Below the pieces are notes generated by a model. The model was not told the origin of the DNA, searched no databases, and was given only the letters and a program-made list of their open reading frames with translations. A stretch of DNA of 64,000 nucleotides from an uncultured Prevotella sp. Its GTDB lineage: Bacteria; Bacteroidota; Bacteroidia; Bacteroidales; Bacteroidaceae. This document shows, piece by piece, positions 8,701 through 16,175 of this stretch. The DNA lies in assembly GCA_900319905.1 (NCBI GenBank), contig ONQB01000020.1:33563-97562 (forward strand). Direction: 5' to 3'. Numbering within the stretch: position 1 is the stretch's first letter; the number at the start of each line of letters is the position of its first letter. The translations under genes were made by a program, and so were the position numbers.

Positions 8701-9196
8701 GGATGACCATGTTGAGCTGTTTCATGCCTTGCTTGAGCGACCTCAGTGAGTTGGGGTCCCAATTGACATACCAGGCGGCACGCACGCCGATGCGCGGGTC
8801 GTTCCACTCGTTGATGAACCGCTGGGTGAGTTTGTCGCCATGACCCACAAAGCGGTGGTCGTGGCGATAGTCCTCCATGTAGCTGTTGTGCATCTTGCGT
8901 TCCAAGAAACGGTCGCGCTCTGCACGATACGACTTCGCGGTGACGTTGTCGCGCATGAAGGGCTTGGAGGCGGTCATGGCACTACGATAGTCATGGCGGA
9001 ATGGCATGTTGGGACTGCCCTCCAAGGCAAACATCGTGACAAAAACGATAAGCAACAATACGAGAATCGTGGCGAAGAAACGCATCGTCCACTTGAAACG
9101 GCTCCAACGACGACGGGAGTCGGTTTGAAAAACCTGTCTGTCCATTGCAATATTACCCTGCGGCTGAATACAATCTTTTATGTTTGTCTCTATCAA
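5747..9196 (-). CDS. Three-module membrane protein: GH18-like hydrolase, polysaccharide deacetylase, GT2 synthase
   Basis: An 1149-residue protein with one N-terminal membrane helix (about 38-58), then three enzymes. Residues about 130-490 are GH18-like, with the catalytic Glu in EGINIDLEE (Asp246, Glu248). Residues about 515-710 are a NodB/CE4 deacetylase: TFDDGPD (Asp523, Asp524), HTFTHH, RAPYN, DPNDW and LLHDAGG are all intact. Residues about 795-1040 are a processive GT2 synthase (VPAYNEE at 799, CIDADTQ, TLAEDCD, QRVRW) flanked by membrane helices. This is in effect a PgaC-like synthase joined to a PgaB-like deacetylase/hydrolase, so it may make, trim and partly deacetylate a beta-1,4- or beta-1,6-GlcNAc polymer during export. 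The product is not known. It is monocistronic. Met18 (9145) is an alternative start. Confidence 0.9.
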   Translation of the reverse strand: MIETNIKDCIQPQGNIAMDRQVFQTDSRRRWSRFKWTMRFFATILVLLLIVFVTMFALEGSPNMPFRHDYRSAMTASKPFMRDNVTAKSYRAERDRFLERKMHNSYMEDYRHDHRFVGHGDKLTQRFINEWNDPRIGVRAAWYVNWDPNSLRSLKQGMKQLNMVIPEWFFINPKTDRLETRIDRKALREMRKAGVPILPMLTNNYGDNFNAKAIGRIMRDKNKRKLLVNSLVEICHKYHFEGINIDLEELDIDDNALLTNFVAELYRIFHDNNMYVTQDVAPFNEDYDMPQLVRYNDYLFLMAYDEHNATSQPGDIASQHWMERATDWAARNIPNDKLVLALAAYGYDWSKSDGGNTVSFDQAIATAYDTGARVNFDDDTYNLSYSYYDDNNELHQVYFTDAATIFNNMRFGATYHLAGFALWRLGTDDSRIWHFYGKDMAWEQVKRWNLNQMMRLTGYDNVNYVGPGEVLSVESEPHAGKVRLSIDADDQLIAEEQYISLPSDYTVAKLGHCREKDLVLTFDDGPDARWTPHVLRTLSKYHVPGAFFMVGLQMEKNLPIVRKVYDAGFTIGNHTFTHHNIIENSESRTYAELKLTRMLIESITGHSTILFRAPYNADADPTQREEIEPMILASRRNYLFVGEEVDPNDWQPGISANEIYRRVIEGVHHGDGHIILLHDAGGVTRKPTLAALPRIIETLQHEGYHFISLEQYLGMSRAQLMPAIPKGETYYAMQANLTLAEIIYHASDFLTALFVVFLVLGFLRLGFMYYLMIMEKRRERRRHYPALTKDNAPHVSIIVPAYNEEVNCVRTVETLLREDYPSFDIIFVDDGSKDHTLERIHQAFDGNDRVHILGKPNGGKASALNYGIAHTDAEYVVCIDADTQLRPDAVSRLMQHFLTDTDHRIGAVAGNVKVGNQRNMLTRWQAIEYTTSQNFDRMAYSYINAITVVPGAIGAFRKEAIERAGGLTTDTLAEDCDLTMRINEAGYIIENENYAVAMTEAPENVRQFVKQRVRWCFGVMQTFWKHRSSLFNAKKKGFGLWAMPNMLIFQYIIPTFSPLADVLMFIGLFSGNALQIFAYYLLFLLVDASVSIMAYIFEHEQLWVLLWIIPQRFFYRWIMYYVLFKSYLKAIKGELQSWGVLKRTGHVKI

Positions 9197-10013
9197 TCAT
9201 CACCGGGACAACTACGATGGATCATATAGTCAGCCGGCTGTTATCATCTCAAATCGGCTGCGAAATTACCGCTTTTACTTTTGACAGCGTCATGTATGAG
9301 TACAAAAAAAATTAATGGAGAATTAAAAAGGTGTAACACCTGCCGATCATGGTCAACGGCAGTATACGCGAACGGCACCATAGGGCCAATCCACGTCTCC
9401 GATAAGCGACGGAATCAAATAAAAGGGGAAATAAATATGTTGGAAGGTGTTGTTAGATGTGATGAAATTGCTTTTAGTTCTCATAATGGACCGTCAAATC
9501 TGACAAGTGACTTGGAGCGGAAATGTAATGAGGCTCGATTGAAGGTTTCCGCCTCACGGCGTCAACCAACCATCTTGCATCATTGTTGTTACCTGAAATT
9601 AAATCAATCTTCTTACGTCTTAACTTAGACTAATAACCTTATGAACCTAAAAAACAATCTATCAAAACCTAAAAACTAAAAACCTATATGAAAAATCTAC
9701 TAACTAATATATGTGTCATTTTTACACCTGCAAAGGTAACACGTTTTATTGGATGCCACAACACTTTAAGGAGAAAAACGACTATATAATGAATAATTAT
9801 TGACATAAATCAACAGAATGTGTGCGGTAACAGCACGAAACCGGCGTCTTTTGTGCGTTCTTAAGATAAAAGGAAGAAAGACGACAAATGGTGCACCCGT
9901 TGCTGCCAACACATTACTGTATAGCCAAAAGCCTGCAAAGAGATTGTACCACGACAAATATCCCAAATATCACTTGGAAAAGGCCAGACAGAAAAAAAAA
10001 CATGGCCCGAACC
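9197..10013. other. Gene-free stretch, no confident feature
   Basis: About 820 bases with lower GC than the neighbours. A small palindrome AGGTGTAACACCT lies at about 9327-9339, and CTGCCG pairs with CGGCAG just after it. The reading frame at 9281-9628 has no recognisable domain and a composition unlike the neighbouring genes, so it is not called. The 3' part is AT-rich with promoter-like TTTACACCTGCAAAGGTAAC text. Confidence 0.4.
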
Positions 10014-10044
10014 TTTGCCATGCGCAAAGAAATATCTAACTTTG
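10014..10044 (+). promoter_or_regulatory. Promoter of the TTD14-like/dNK operon
   Basis: A -33 TTTG at 10014-10017 and a -7 TAACTTTG at 10037-10044 are separated by 19 bases, matching the Bacteroidetes vegetative promoter. Transcription should begin at about 10050, which places the whole 13-bp tandem array inside the 5' untranslated region. Confidence 0.75.
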
Positions 10045-10144
10045 CGTAAAGACAACGTGTAAAGACAACGTGTAAAGACAACGTGTAAAGACAACGTGTA
10101 AAGACAACGTGTAAAGACAACGTGTAAAGACAACGTGTAAAGAC
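10044..10144 (+). repeat. 13-bp tandem repeat CGTGTAAAGACAA, about 7.5 units, in the leader
   Basis: After a shortened first unit the 13-base unit CGTGTAAAGACAA is repeated perfectly from 10056 to 10133, with a partial last unit to 10144. It starts within the promoter's last bases and fills the leader, ending about 95 bases before the ATG at 10239. Copy number could vary by slippage and change leader length or folding. Confidence 0.9.
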
Positions 10145-10238
10145 CGTAAAGGCTTGTCGTCAGCGAGAGGAACGCACTCTTCGCTCAACGAAAAAGCAAG
10201 CCATACGCGAACAAGTAATAAATGATGTACCGCGAACA

Positions 10239-11342
10239 ATGAAAGACGTGAAAAGAATCGTGCTCACGGGCGGACCGTGTGCCGGCAAGACTACAGCCTT
10301 GGTGAAGATTATGGAGCACTACTCCAGCCGGGGGTTCAAGGTGTTTACCATTCCCGAGGTGCCGACCATCTTCCTTCAGGCCGGTATGGACTACCTGACC
10401 AAGAACCAGCAGTGGTTCTATGAGGGCGAGAAGGCCACGCTGACGACGCAGCTGTCCCTTGAGGACGCTTTCTCGGCTATGGCCGAGACCCTCGACGACC
10501 CCGTCCTCATCGTCTGCGACCGTGGTGCCCTCGACATCTCCACCTACCTTCCTCCAGAGATGTGGGCGAAGATCACGTCGCTGTGCCATGTCACCAGCGA
10601 GCAGCTCCTTGGCCGCTACGATGCCGTCCTGCACCTCGTCTCCGCCGCCGACGGTGCTGAGAAATACTACAACACCACGACAAACAAGGTGCGCCAGGAG
10701 GCTGCCGACGCCGAGGGTCTGGCCAAAGCCCGTATGCTGGACCGTAAGGTCATCCAGGCGTGGGCCGGACATCCCCACCACCGCGTCATCAACAACCACG
10801 ACAACTTCGACACCAAGCTCAACCGCGTCATCCGTGAGATAGACAGCGTCTTAGGTCTGCCCCAGGCTATCACCGAGGAGCGGAAGTACATCGTGCGCAT
10901 CACGAGTCACGACATCCCCAACGCCGTGCAGAGCGAGATTATCCAGACCTACCTCGTCGCCGACCCCGACTGCGAGGTAAGACTGCGCAGGCGTATCTGG
11001 CAGGGTGGCAAGACCGTCAATGTGCATACCACCAAGAAGCATCTGCCCAACCATGAGGAGATAGAGACCGAACGGCAGGTGAGCGACGCCCTCTATGAGT
11101 CGCTGCTCGCACAGGCCGACCCCTACCGGCATACCATCCACAAACTGCGCAAGAGCTTCATCTGGGAAGGACAGTACTTTGAACTCGACCAATATCTCGA
11201 CCGTCTCAACGGACTGGTCATCCTGGAGACAAAGGGCATCACACAGGGAGAGAGCGTGAAACTGCCACCGTACATCAAGGTCGTCGAGGATATCACGGGC
11301 AGAAAGCAATACTACAACTACACATTAAGTCTGAATAAGTAA
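10239..11342 (+). CDS. P-loop NTPase with C-terminal CYTH domain (TTD14-like)
   Basis: The N-terminal half (residues about 5-195) is an AAA_28/NadR-like kinase-fold ATPase with Walker A G11-GPCAGKT18 and the strand LIVCDRG (Walker B-like). The C-terminal half (about 215-365) is a CYTH triphosphate tunnel domain: EERKYIV, EVRLRRR, HTTKK, ETERQ, KLRKSFIWEGQYFELDQY and LETKG supply the typical charged strands. The same pair of domains occurs in the animal TRPL translocation defect protein 14. The bacterial role is unknown; its place ahead of two deoxynucleoside kinases hints at nucleotide metabolism or signalling. First gene of a five-gene operon with gaps of 9-31 bases. Confidence 0.85.
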   Translation: MKDVKRIVLTGGPCAGKTTALVKIMEHYSSRGFKVFTIPEVPTIFLQAGMDYLTKNQQWFYEGEKATLTTQLSLEDAFSAMAETLDDPVLIVCDRGALDISTYLPPEMWAKITSLCHVTSEQLLGRYDAVLHLVSAADGAEKYYNTTTNKVRQEAADAEGLAKARMLDRKVIQAWAGHPHHRVINNHDNFDTKLNRVIREIDSVLGLPQAITEERKYIVRITSHDIPNAVQSEIIQTYLVADPDCEVRLRRRIWQGGKTVNVHTTKKHLPNHEEIETERQVSDALYESLLAQADPYRHTIHKLRKSFIWEGQYFELDQYLDRLNGLVILETKGITQGESVKLPPYIKVVEDITGRKQYYNYTLSLNK

Positions 11343-11359
11343 CTACACATTATTATATA

Positions 11360-11983
11360 ATGCATATTGTCATTGCAGGGAACATAGGCAGCGGAAAGAC
11401 AACGCTCACCCGCATGCTCGCCCATCACTACGGTTGGGAACCACGCATGGAGAGCGTCGTCAACAACCCCTACCTCTCCGATTACTATCAGGACATGAAG
11501 AGATGGGCGCTCAACCTCGAGGTGTTCTTCCTCAAGGAACGCTTCCGAGACATCCTCGCCATCGAGCAATCCAAGAAGACCATCATCCAGGACCGCTCCA
11601 TCTTCGAGGGAGTCTATATCTTCGCCGCCAACAACCACGATATGGGCAACATGAGCGACCGGGACTTCGACACCTACATGGGACTGTTCAAGTCGATGAT
11701 GATGGTCATAAACCAGCCCGACCTGCTCATCTATCTCAGAGCCACCGTCGACCACCTCGTTGACAACGTGCATAAACGCGGACGCGGATACGAGCAGAAC
11801 ATGAGGCTCGACTACCTCAGCAACCTCAACGAGCGATACGACAAGTTCGTCAACAGCTACAAAGGAACAAAGCTCGTCATCGACGTCAACAACATCGACT
11901 TCGTCAGGTCACGGCAGGACTTTGCCGACATCGTGGACAAGATCAACGACAAACTCGGCATACGACCCTCGACCCTCTTCTAA
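11360..11983 (+). CDS. Deoxynucleoside kinase, copy 1
   Basis: A 207-residue dNK-family kinase (deoxyadenosine/deoxyguanosine kinase type) that phosphorylates salvaged deoxynucleosides with ATP. Visible are the P-loop GNIGSGKTT (7-15), the DRS motif in IIQDRSIFEG that binds sugar and base, and the Arg-rich lid KRGRGYEQN. It begins 17 bases after the TTD14-like gene. A paralogue follows immediately. In lactobacilli, related tandem dNK genes encode the two halves of a heterodimer with dAdo and dGuo specificity, and the same may hold here. Confidence 0.92.
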   Translation: MHIVIAGNIGSGKTTLTRMLAHHYGWEPRMESVVNNPYLSDYYQDMKRWALNLEVFFLKERFRDILAIEQSKKTIIQDRSIFEGVYIFAANNHDMGNMSDRDFDTYMGLFKSMMMVINQPDLLIYLRATVDHLVDNVHKRGRGYEQNMRLDYLSNLNERYDKFVNSYKGTKLVIDVNNIDFVRSRQDFADIVDKINDKLGIRPSTLF

Positions 11984-12014
11984 CAGACAACCATTAAGAA
12001 ATCAACATATACTC

Positions 12015-12644
12015 ATGCATATCGCCATAGCTGGAAACATAGGCAGCGGAAAGACAACGCTCACCCGCATGCTCGCCCAACGGTACGGTTGGACACCACG
12101 TTACGAACCCGTCGACAACAACCCCTATCTGGAGGACTTCTATCAGGACATGCACCGGTGGGCATTCAATCTGCAAATCTATTTCCTCAACAAACGCTTC
12201 AAGGAAGTGGTGGAAATCGGACAAAGCAAAGATACCATCATACAGGACCGTACCATCTTCGAAGACGCACGCATCTTCGCACCCAACCTGCACGACCAGG
12301 GATACATGAGCGACCGCGACTTCGACAACTATACCAACTTGTTCGACCTTATGATGTCGCTCGTCAAATGCCCACAACTCATGATCTACATCCGGTCGTC
12401 CATCCCTACCCTCGTGCGACATATTGAAAAGCGCGGACGAGGCTACGAGAAGAGCATACGCATCGACTATCTCACAGGACTGCAGCAACGATACGAGGAC
12501 TGGATTGCCTCCTACAAAGGACCACTGCTCATCATCGACGGTGACAACATCCACTTCGAAGAGTCGCCCGAGGACTTCCGCAAGATCACCGACATGATCG
12601 ACAGCGCACTCTACGGACTCTTCCCTATCAAGGATCAGAAATAA
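12015..12644 (+). CDS. Deoxynucleoside kinase, copy 2
   Basis: A 209-residue paralogue of the previous gene with the same P-loop, DRT motif (IIQDRTIFED) and lid (KRGRGYEKS). The start at 12015 is chosen because MHIAIAGNIGSGKTT matches copy 1; the frame is open upstream to 11922 but that stretch lies inside copy 1. A run of 44 bases around the P-loop (12036-12079) is identical to copy 1 (11381-11424), although the proteins diverge elsewhere. A duplication followed by specialisation is likely. Confidence 0.93.
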   Translation: MHIAIAGNIGSGKTTLTRMLAQRYGWTPRYEPVDNNPYLEDFYQDMHRWAFNLQIYFLNKRFKEVVEIGQSKDTIIQDRTIFEDARIFAPNLHDQGYMSDRDFDNYTNLFDLMMSLVKCPQLMIYIRSSIPTLVRHIEKRGRGYEKSIRIDYLTGLQQRYEDWIASYKGPLLIIDGDNIHFEESPEDFRKITDMIDSALYGLFPIKDQK

Positions 12645-12674
12645 CAGACAGAACAAACACTATACGCAACTATC

Positions 12675-13856
12675 ATGGAAGAAATCAAGACTGACAGCAT
12701 CAACCTCATTGCCACCGCAAACGACGGAGGGCAGAGCGTACTCTACGTGGGTTTGAAAGAAGCCTACAGAGACAAGCCGCAGTATGAGCGCTACTTGCGC
12801 AAGGAATTTGAGAAAAGCAAGGCACTCGACAACCCCAACATCTTCCGACTGCTCGAGATCTCCGAGACTGAGAACTACGGGCTCGCCATCAAAACGGAAT
12901 GGGAGGACAGCCGTACACTGGCCCAATGGCTCAAGGAAGCCGACCACAACGACGAAGAGAAGAAACGCATCATCCGGCAGGTGGCCTCTGCGCTGAGCTA
13001 CATGCACAGCCAGGGTGTCGTGCACGGAGGCCTCAACAGCCACAACATCTTCATCACCCGCAAAGGCGATAACGTCAAGCTCCTGCTCGTGCACCTGCGC
13101 TACGTCGACAGCCTCAAGCAACCGGAGGAGACATTGAAGTACATTGCGCCAGAGGCCAAGGACGGTACCGTGGGACTCAACCCGCGTGCCGACATCTTCT
13201 CACTCGGCGTACTGCTCAAGGACCTCGGACTCGGTGACGAATACCACAGCGTCATCACCACCAGCTGCAGCTTCGGACGCAACGACCGCTTCGATAGTGT
13301 CGAAAGCTTCCTCGAAGCCTTCGACCGACGTCACTACACACGCACACCGGCCGAGGAAGAAACAGCCTCGCAGGGACCATCATCCTCGCGCATGCGCATC
13401 ATCATCCTCGCTGCCATCGCCATCGCCATTGCCATCGCCGTCCCATTAATCGTGCACAACAGCAGTGAGAGCACGGCCGACAACCAGCAGACAGAGCAGA
13501 CCGACAGCGCTGCCAACAACGAGCAGAACAACACCGACGAACAGCAGGCTGCCGCTCAGCCCGCACCCGACACGGCACAGCAGACAGCACCCACCGACCA
13601 GGCTGCCCCGGCCGACCAAACCGCACAAGGCGGATATACTGGCGACGAGGCTTTCCTCAACGACTTGCTGCCGCAGATGAAGGCTGACCTCGACAAGATC
13701 TACGCGCAGGCTCCCGACCCCGAGACCGCACAGCGTAAGGTGGCCGTCTACTACAAAGGCTTGAGAAACGTACTGCGCAAGCGTCATCTGAAGATTGCTC
13801 AGCTCGATGCCTTCGACAAGGCCTTTGCAGCCTACATCCAGCAGAAGAAACAATAA
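12675..13856 (+). CDS. Membrane-anchored protein pseudokinase
   Basis: Residues about 8-225 have a eukaryotic-type kinase fold. The APE triplet (158-160) and the DIFSLGVLLKDL helix (173-184) are kept. The catalytic loop HRDLKPxN is changed to H117-GGLNSH-N124, losing the Asp, and no DFG is seen (LLLVHLRYVD instead). The protein therefore probably cannot transfer phosphate and acts as a scaffold or sensor. A membrane helix spans 240-261, then a Gln/Ala/Thr-rich low-complexity linker, then a conserved-looking helical tail (about 318-393) outside the membrane. It is co-transcribed with two dNK genes and a TPR gene. Confidence 0.85.
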   Translation: MEEIKTDSINLIATANDGGQSVLYVGLKEAYRDKPQYERYLRKEFEKSKALDNPNIFRLLEISETENYGLAIKTEWEDSRTLAQWLKEADHNDEEKKRIIRQVASALSYMHSQGVVHGGLNSHNIFITRKGDNVKLLLVHLRYVDSLKQPEETLKYIAPEAKDGTVGLNPRADIFSLGVLLKDLGLGDEYHSVITTSCSFGRNDRFDSVESFLEAFDRRHYTRTPAEEETASQGPSSSRMRIIILAAIAIAIAIAVPLIVHNSSESTADNQQTEQTDSAANNEQNNTDEQQAAAQPAPDTAQQTAPTDQAAPADQTAQGGYTGDEAFLNDLLPQMKADLDKIYAQAPDPETAQRKVAVYYKGLRNVLRKRHLKIAQLDAFDKAFAAYIQQKKQ

Positions 13857-13865
13857 CCACTGCGC

Positions 13866-14573
13866 ATGACAAGGAAACGACACTTCCGGCAACGCCTGCT
13901 CTTATTGGGCACGGCGCTGCCGCTATGGGCCTGTACAGCCATGGCGCAAACCACCACGCCTCCGGCTAACGCACTGCGAGACAGCCTGCATAAGGCTGCC
14001 GATGCGCTGGCCTATTATCCCGACTCCATCGACCTGCGATTGCGCAAGGCACGGTGGAACATGGAACTACGTGAATGGCAAAACGCCAAGAACGAATACG
14101 ACATCGTGCTCAACAGAGAGCCCACCAACGTGGCCGCGCTCTACTATCGGGCTTACTGCAACGACCGTCTTGGACGTTACAACTTCGCGCGTCTTGACTA
14201 CCAGAACATGCTCACCATCGTGCCCGGCAACTTTGAGGCACGTCTTGGCTTGGCCCTGCTCAATGAGAAGGACCACCACTACACCGAGGCGCTCGACGGC
14301 ATCAACCAGCTCGTGGCCGCTCATCCGGACTCAGCTGTGGCCTGGGCAGCCAGGGCAGGCATCGAGCAGGAACGCGGCATGAACGAACTGGCTGAGTACG
14401 ACTACGGCGAGGCTCTCAAGCGCGATCCCAACAACAAGGACTACCTGCTCACACGCGCCGACCTGCGCATCAAGCTTGGCAACTATGCCGAAGCCCGCCG
14501 CGACCTCGACCGTTTGGTCACCCTCGGCACCCCCAAGGCTGCCCTGAAAGAGTGGTACGGGAAGCTGAAGTAG
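13866..14573 (+). CDS. Secreted tetratricopeptide-repeat protein
   Basis: 235 residues with a signal peptide ending near ACTAMAQ (about 22-28), then four to five TPR units (for example REWQNAKNEYDIVLNREPTN, then NELAEYDYGEALKRDPNN). It is likely a periplasmic adaptor for protein assembly. It begins 9 bases after the pseudokinase and is the last gene of that operon. Its stop codon is followed within 2 bases by a GCCTAC array. The partner is unknown; the pseudokinase's periplasmic tail is a candidate. Confidence 0.82.
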   Translation: MTRKRHFRQRLLLLGTALPLWACTAMAQTTTPPANALRDSLHKAADALAYYPDSIDLRLRKARWNMELREWQNAKNEYDIVLNREPTNVAALYYRAYCNDRLGRYNFARLDYQNMLTIVPGNFEARLGLALLNEKDHHYTEALDGINQLVAAHPDSAVAWAARAGIEQERGMNELAEYDYGEALKRDPNNKDYLLTRADLRIKLGNYAEARRDLDRLVTLGTPKAALKEWYGKLK

Positions 14574-14575
14574 TG

Positions 14576-14826
14576 CCTACCAGTGCCTACCCCGCCTACC
14601 AGTGCCTACCCCGCCTACCAGCGCCTATAGTGCCTACTAGTGCCTACCCCGCCTACCAGTGCCTATAGCGCCTACTAGTGCCTACCCCGCCTACCAGCGC
14701 CTATAGTGCCTACCAGTGCCTATAGCGCCTACTAGTGCCTACCCCGCCTACCAGTGCCTACCCCGCCTACCAGTGCCTACCCCGCCTACCAGCGCCTATA
14801 GTGCCTACCAGTGCCTACCCCGCCTA
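14576..14826 (+). repeat. GCCTAC array 1 (about 27 units)
   Basis: About 27 copies of GCCTA(C/T) separated by 3-4 bases, in alternating 9- and 10-base steps (GCCTACCCC, GCCTACCAGT, GCCTATAGC). It starts 2 bases after the TPR gene stop and ends 14 bases before the next ATG. The array has stop codons in two frames; the third gives Pro/Thr/Ala/Tyr low complexity and is not taken as coding. Similar arrays lie at 17081-17283 and 19540-19626. Confidence 0.9.
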
Positions 14827-14840
14827 CAAAAAAGATAATC

Positions 14841-16145
14841 ATGAAGCATTTTCTCCCCTATTCTTTGAGTGCAGTCCTCTGCCTCATCATCATCCCCTTC
14901 ATCTCCGCCAGTGCTCAACAAACCAGGACGGAGATAGCCAAGGACCAACGGCTGGCCGCCGCCAACTACCGCGACTACCCCACCCCCACCAAGGCACTCA
15001 CGCCTGCGCCGGCCGGCTACCAGCCATTCTACATCAGCCACTACGGCCGCCACGGCTCACGATGGCTCATCGGTCCAAACGCCTTCGACAAGCCCTATGC
15101 CGCGCTGACCAAGGCCGATTCCTTGGGCAAGCTCACACCACGCGGACGTGAGGTGCTGGCCACCGTCAAGGCCATGCGTGACAACGGACGCAGCCGCGAA
15201 GGCGAACTCACACCCTTAGGAGCCGAACAGCACCGCGCCATCGCCAAACGTATGTACGAGCACTTCCCACAGGTGTTCGCCGGCAAGACGCATGTCGACG
15301 CCCGCTCCACAGTGGTCATACGCTGCATCCTGTCCATGGAGAACGAACTGCTACAGTTAGCAGCACTTAATCCACAGCTCACGTTCACTCACGACGCCAG
15401 CTACCACGACATGTACTTCATGAACGATCAGGAATCGCCCTTCAACAAGCTGCGTAACACCCAAGCCGTGAAGGACAGCTTGAAAGCCTTCAACGAGCGC
15501 CACAACGACTTCACCCACATGCTGCGCACCGTGTTCAACGACACTGCCTACGCCAACCGCATGGCTAAGACCGACTTGGCCTTCCGCCTGTGGAACATGT
15601 GCATCGACCTCGACAACACTGAACTGCGCCATCACTTCAAGCCGCTTTACGACCTGTTCTCCACCGACGAAACTTACAACGCCTGGTTACAGAACAACGC
15701 TTACTGGTATTGCGCATCTGGTCCCAACAAGATCACCAACGGCGCCGGCATGTACATGCAAGCCAACCTTCTACGCCGTTTCTTAGCCGACGCCGATTCC
15801 TGCGTACAGCTGCAGCACCCCGGTGCACAACTGCGATTCGCCCACGAGAGCACGGTGCTGCCCTTTGTCTGCCTGCTCAACATCAACGGCTTCGGCAATC
15901 CACGCTCAGGCCTAGACAACCTCGACAAGGAAGGATGGGCCTCCTACCGCGTCTTCCCCATGGCCTGCAACGTGCAGTTCATCTTCTACCGCTCAGCCAA
16001 ACACAACGACATCCTCGTCAAGATACTGCTCAACGAGGAAGAAGCTACACTGCCCGTCAAGACTGACTGCGCACCTTATTATCACTGGAACGACGTGCGT
16101 GCCTACATGCAACACCTCCTCAGCAGCGTCCCCCACGTGGACTAA
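14841..16145 (+). CDS. Histidine-type (acid) phosphatase, secreted
   Basis: A 434-residue branch 2 histidine phosphatase. The phosphate-accepting motif is Y-G-R70-H71-G-S-R74, and the proton donor is in RFAHEST (His335, Glu336), as in MINPP/phytase-like enzymes. A signal peptide (residues 1-25, ending SASAQ) sends it to the periplasm or surface, where it would release phosphate from phosphorylated compounds such as inositol phosphates. ATG 14841 is preferred to 14811 because the extra ten residues are read from the GCCTAC array and would precede the signal peptide. Confidence 0.88.
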   Translation: MKHFLPYSLSAVLCLIIIPFISASAQQTRTEIAKDQRLAAANYRDYPTPTKALTPAPAGYQPFYISHYGRHGSRWLIGPNAFDKPYAALTKADSLGKLTPRGREVLATVKAMRDNGRSREGELTPLGAEQHRAIAKRMYEHFPQVFAGKTHVDARSTVVIRCILSMENELLQLAALNPQLTFTHDASYHDMYFMNDQESPFNKLRNTQAVKDSLKAFNERHNDFTHMLRTVFNDTAYANRMAKTDLAFRLWNMCIDLDNTELRHHFKPLYDLFSTDETYNAWLQNNAYWYCASGPNKITNGAGMYMQANLLRRFLADADSCVQLQHPGAQLRFAHESTVLPFVCLLNINGFGNPRSGLDNLDKEGWASYRVFPMACNVQFIFYRSAKHNDILVKILLNEEEATLPVKTDCAPYYHWNDVRAYMQHLLSSVPHVD

Positions 16146-16175
16146 TGCTCCCGTTCCTCCAATACTTCCATCTTC

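Noticed and set aside
9281-9628. Open frame of 115 codons in the 9197-10238 gap
   Set aside because: No domain or signal peptide is recognisable, composition differs from real genes here, no promoter or start context is convincing, and the region is AT-rich.
14735-15151. Open frames through the GCCTAC array (PTPPTSAYPAY-like translation), including the upstream start of the phosphatase at 14811
   Set aside because: The translation is only the repeat read in one frame. The phosphatase has a proper signal peptide from 14841.
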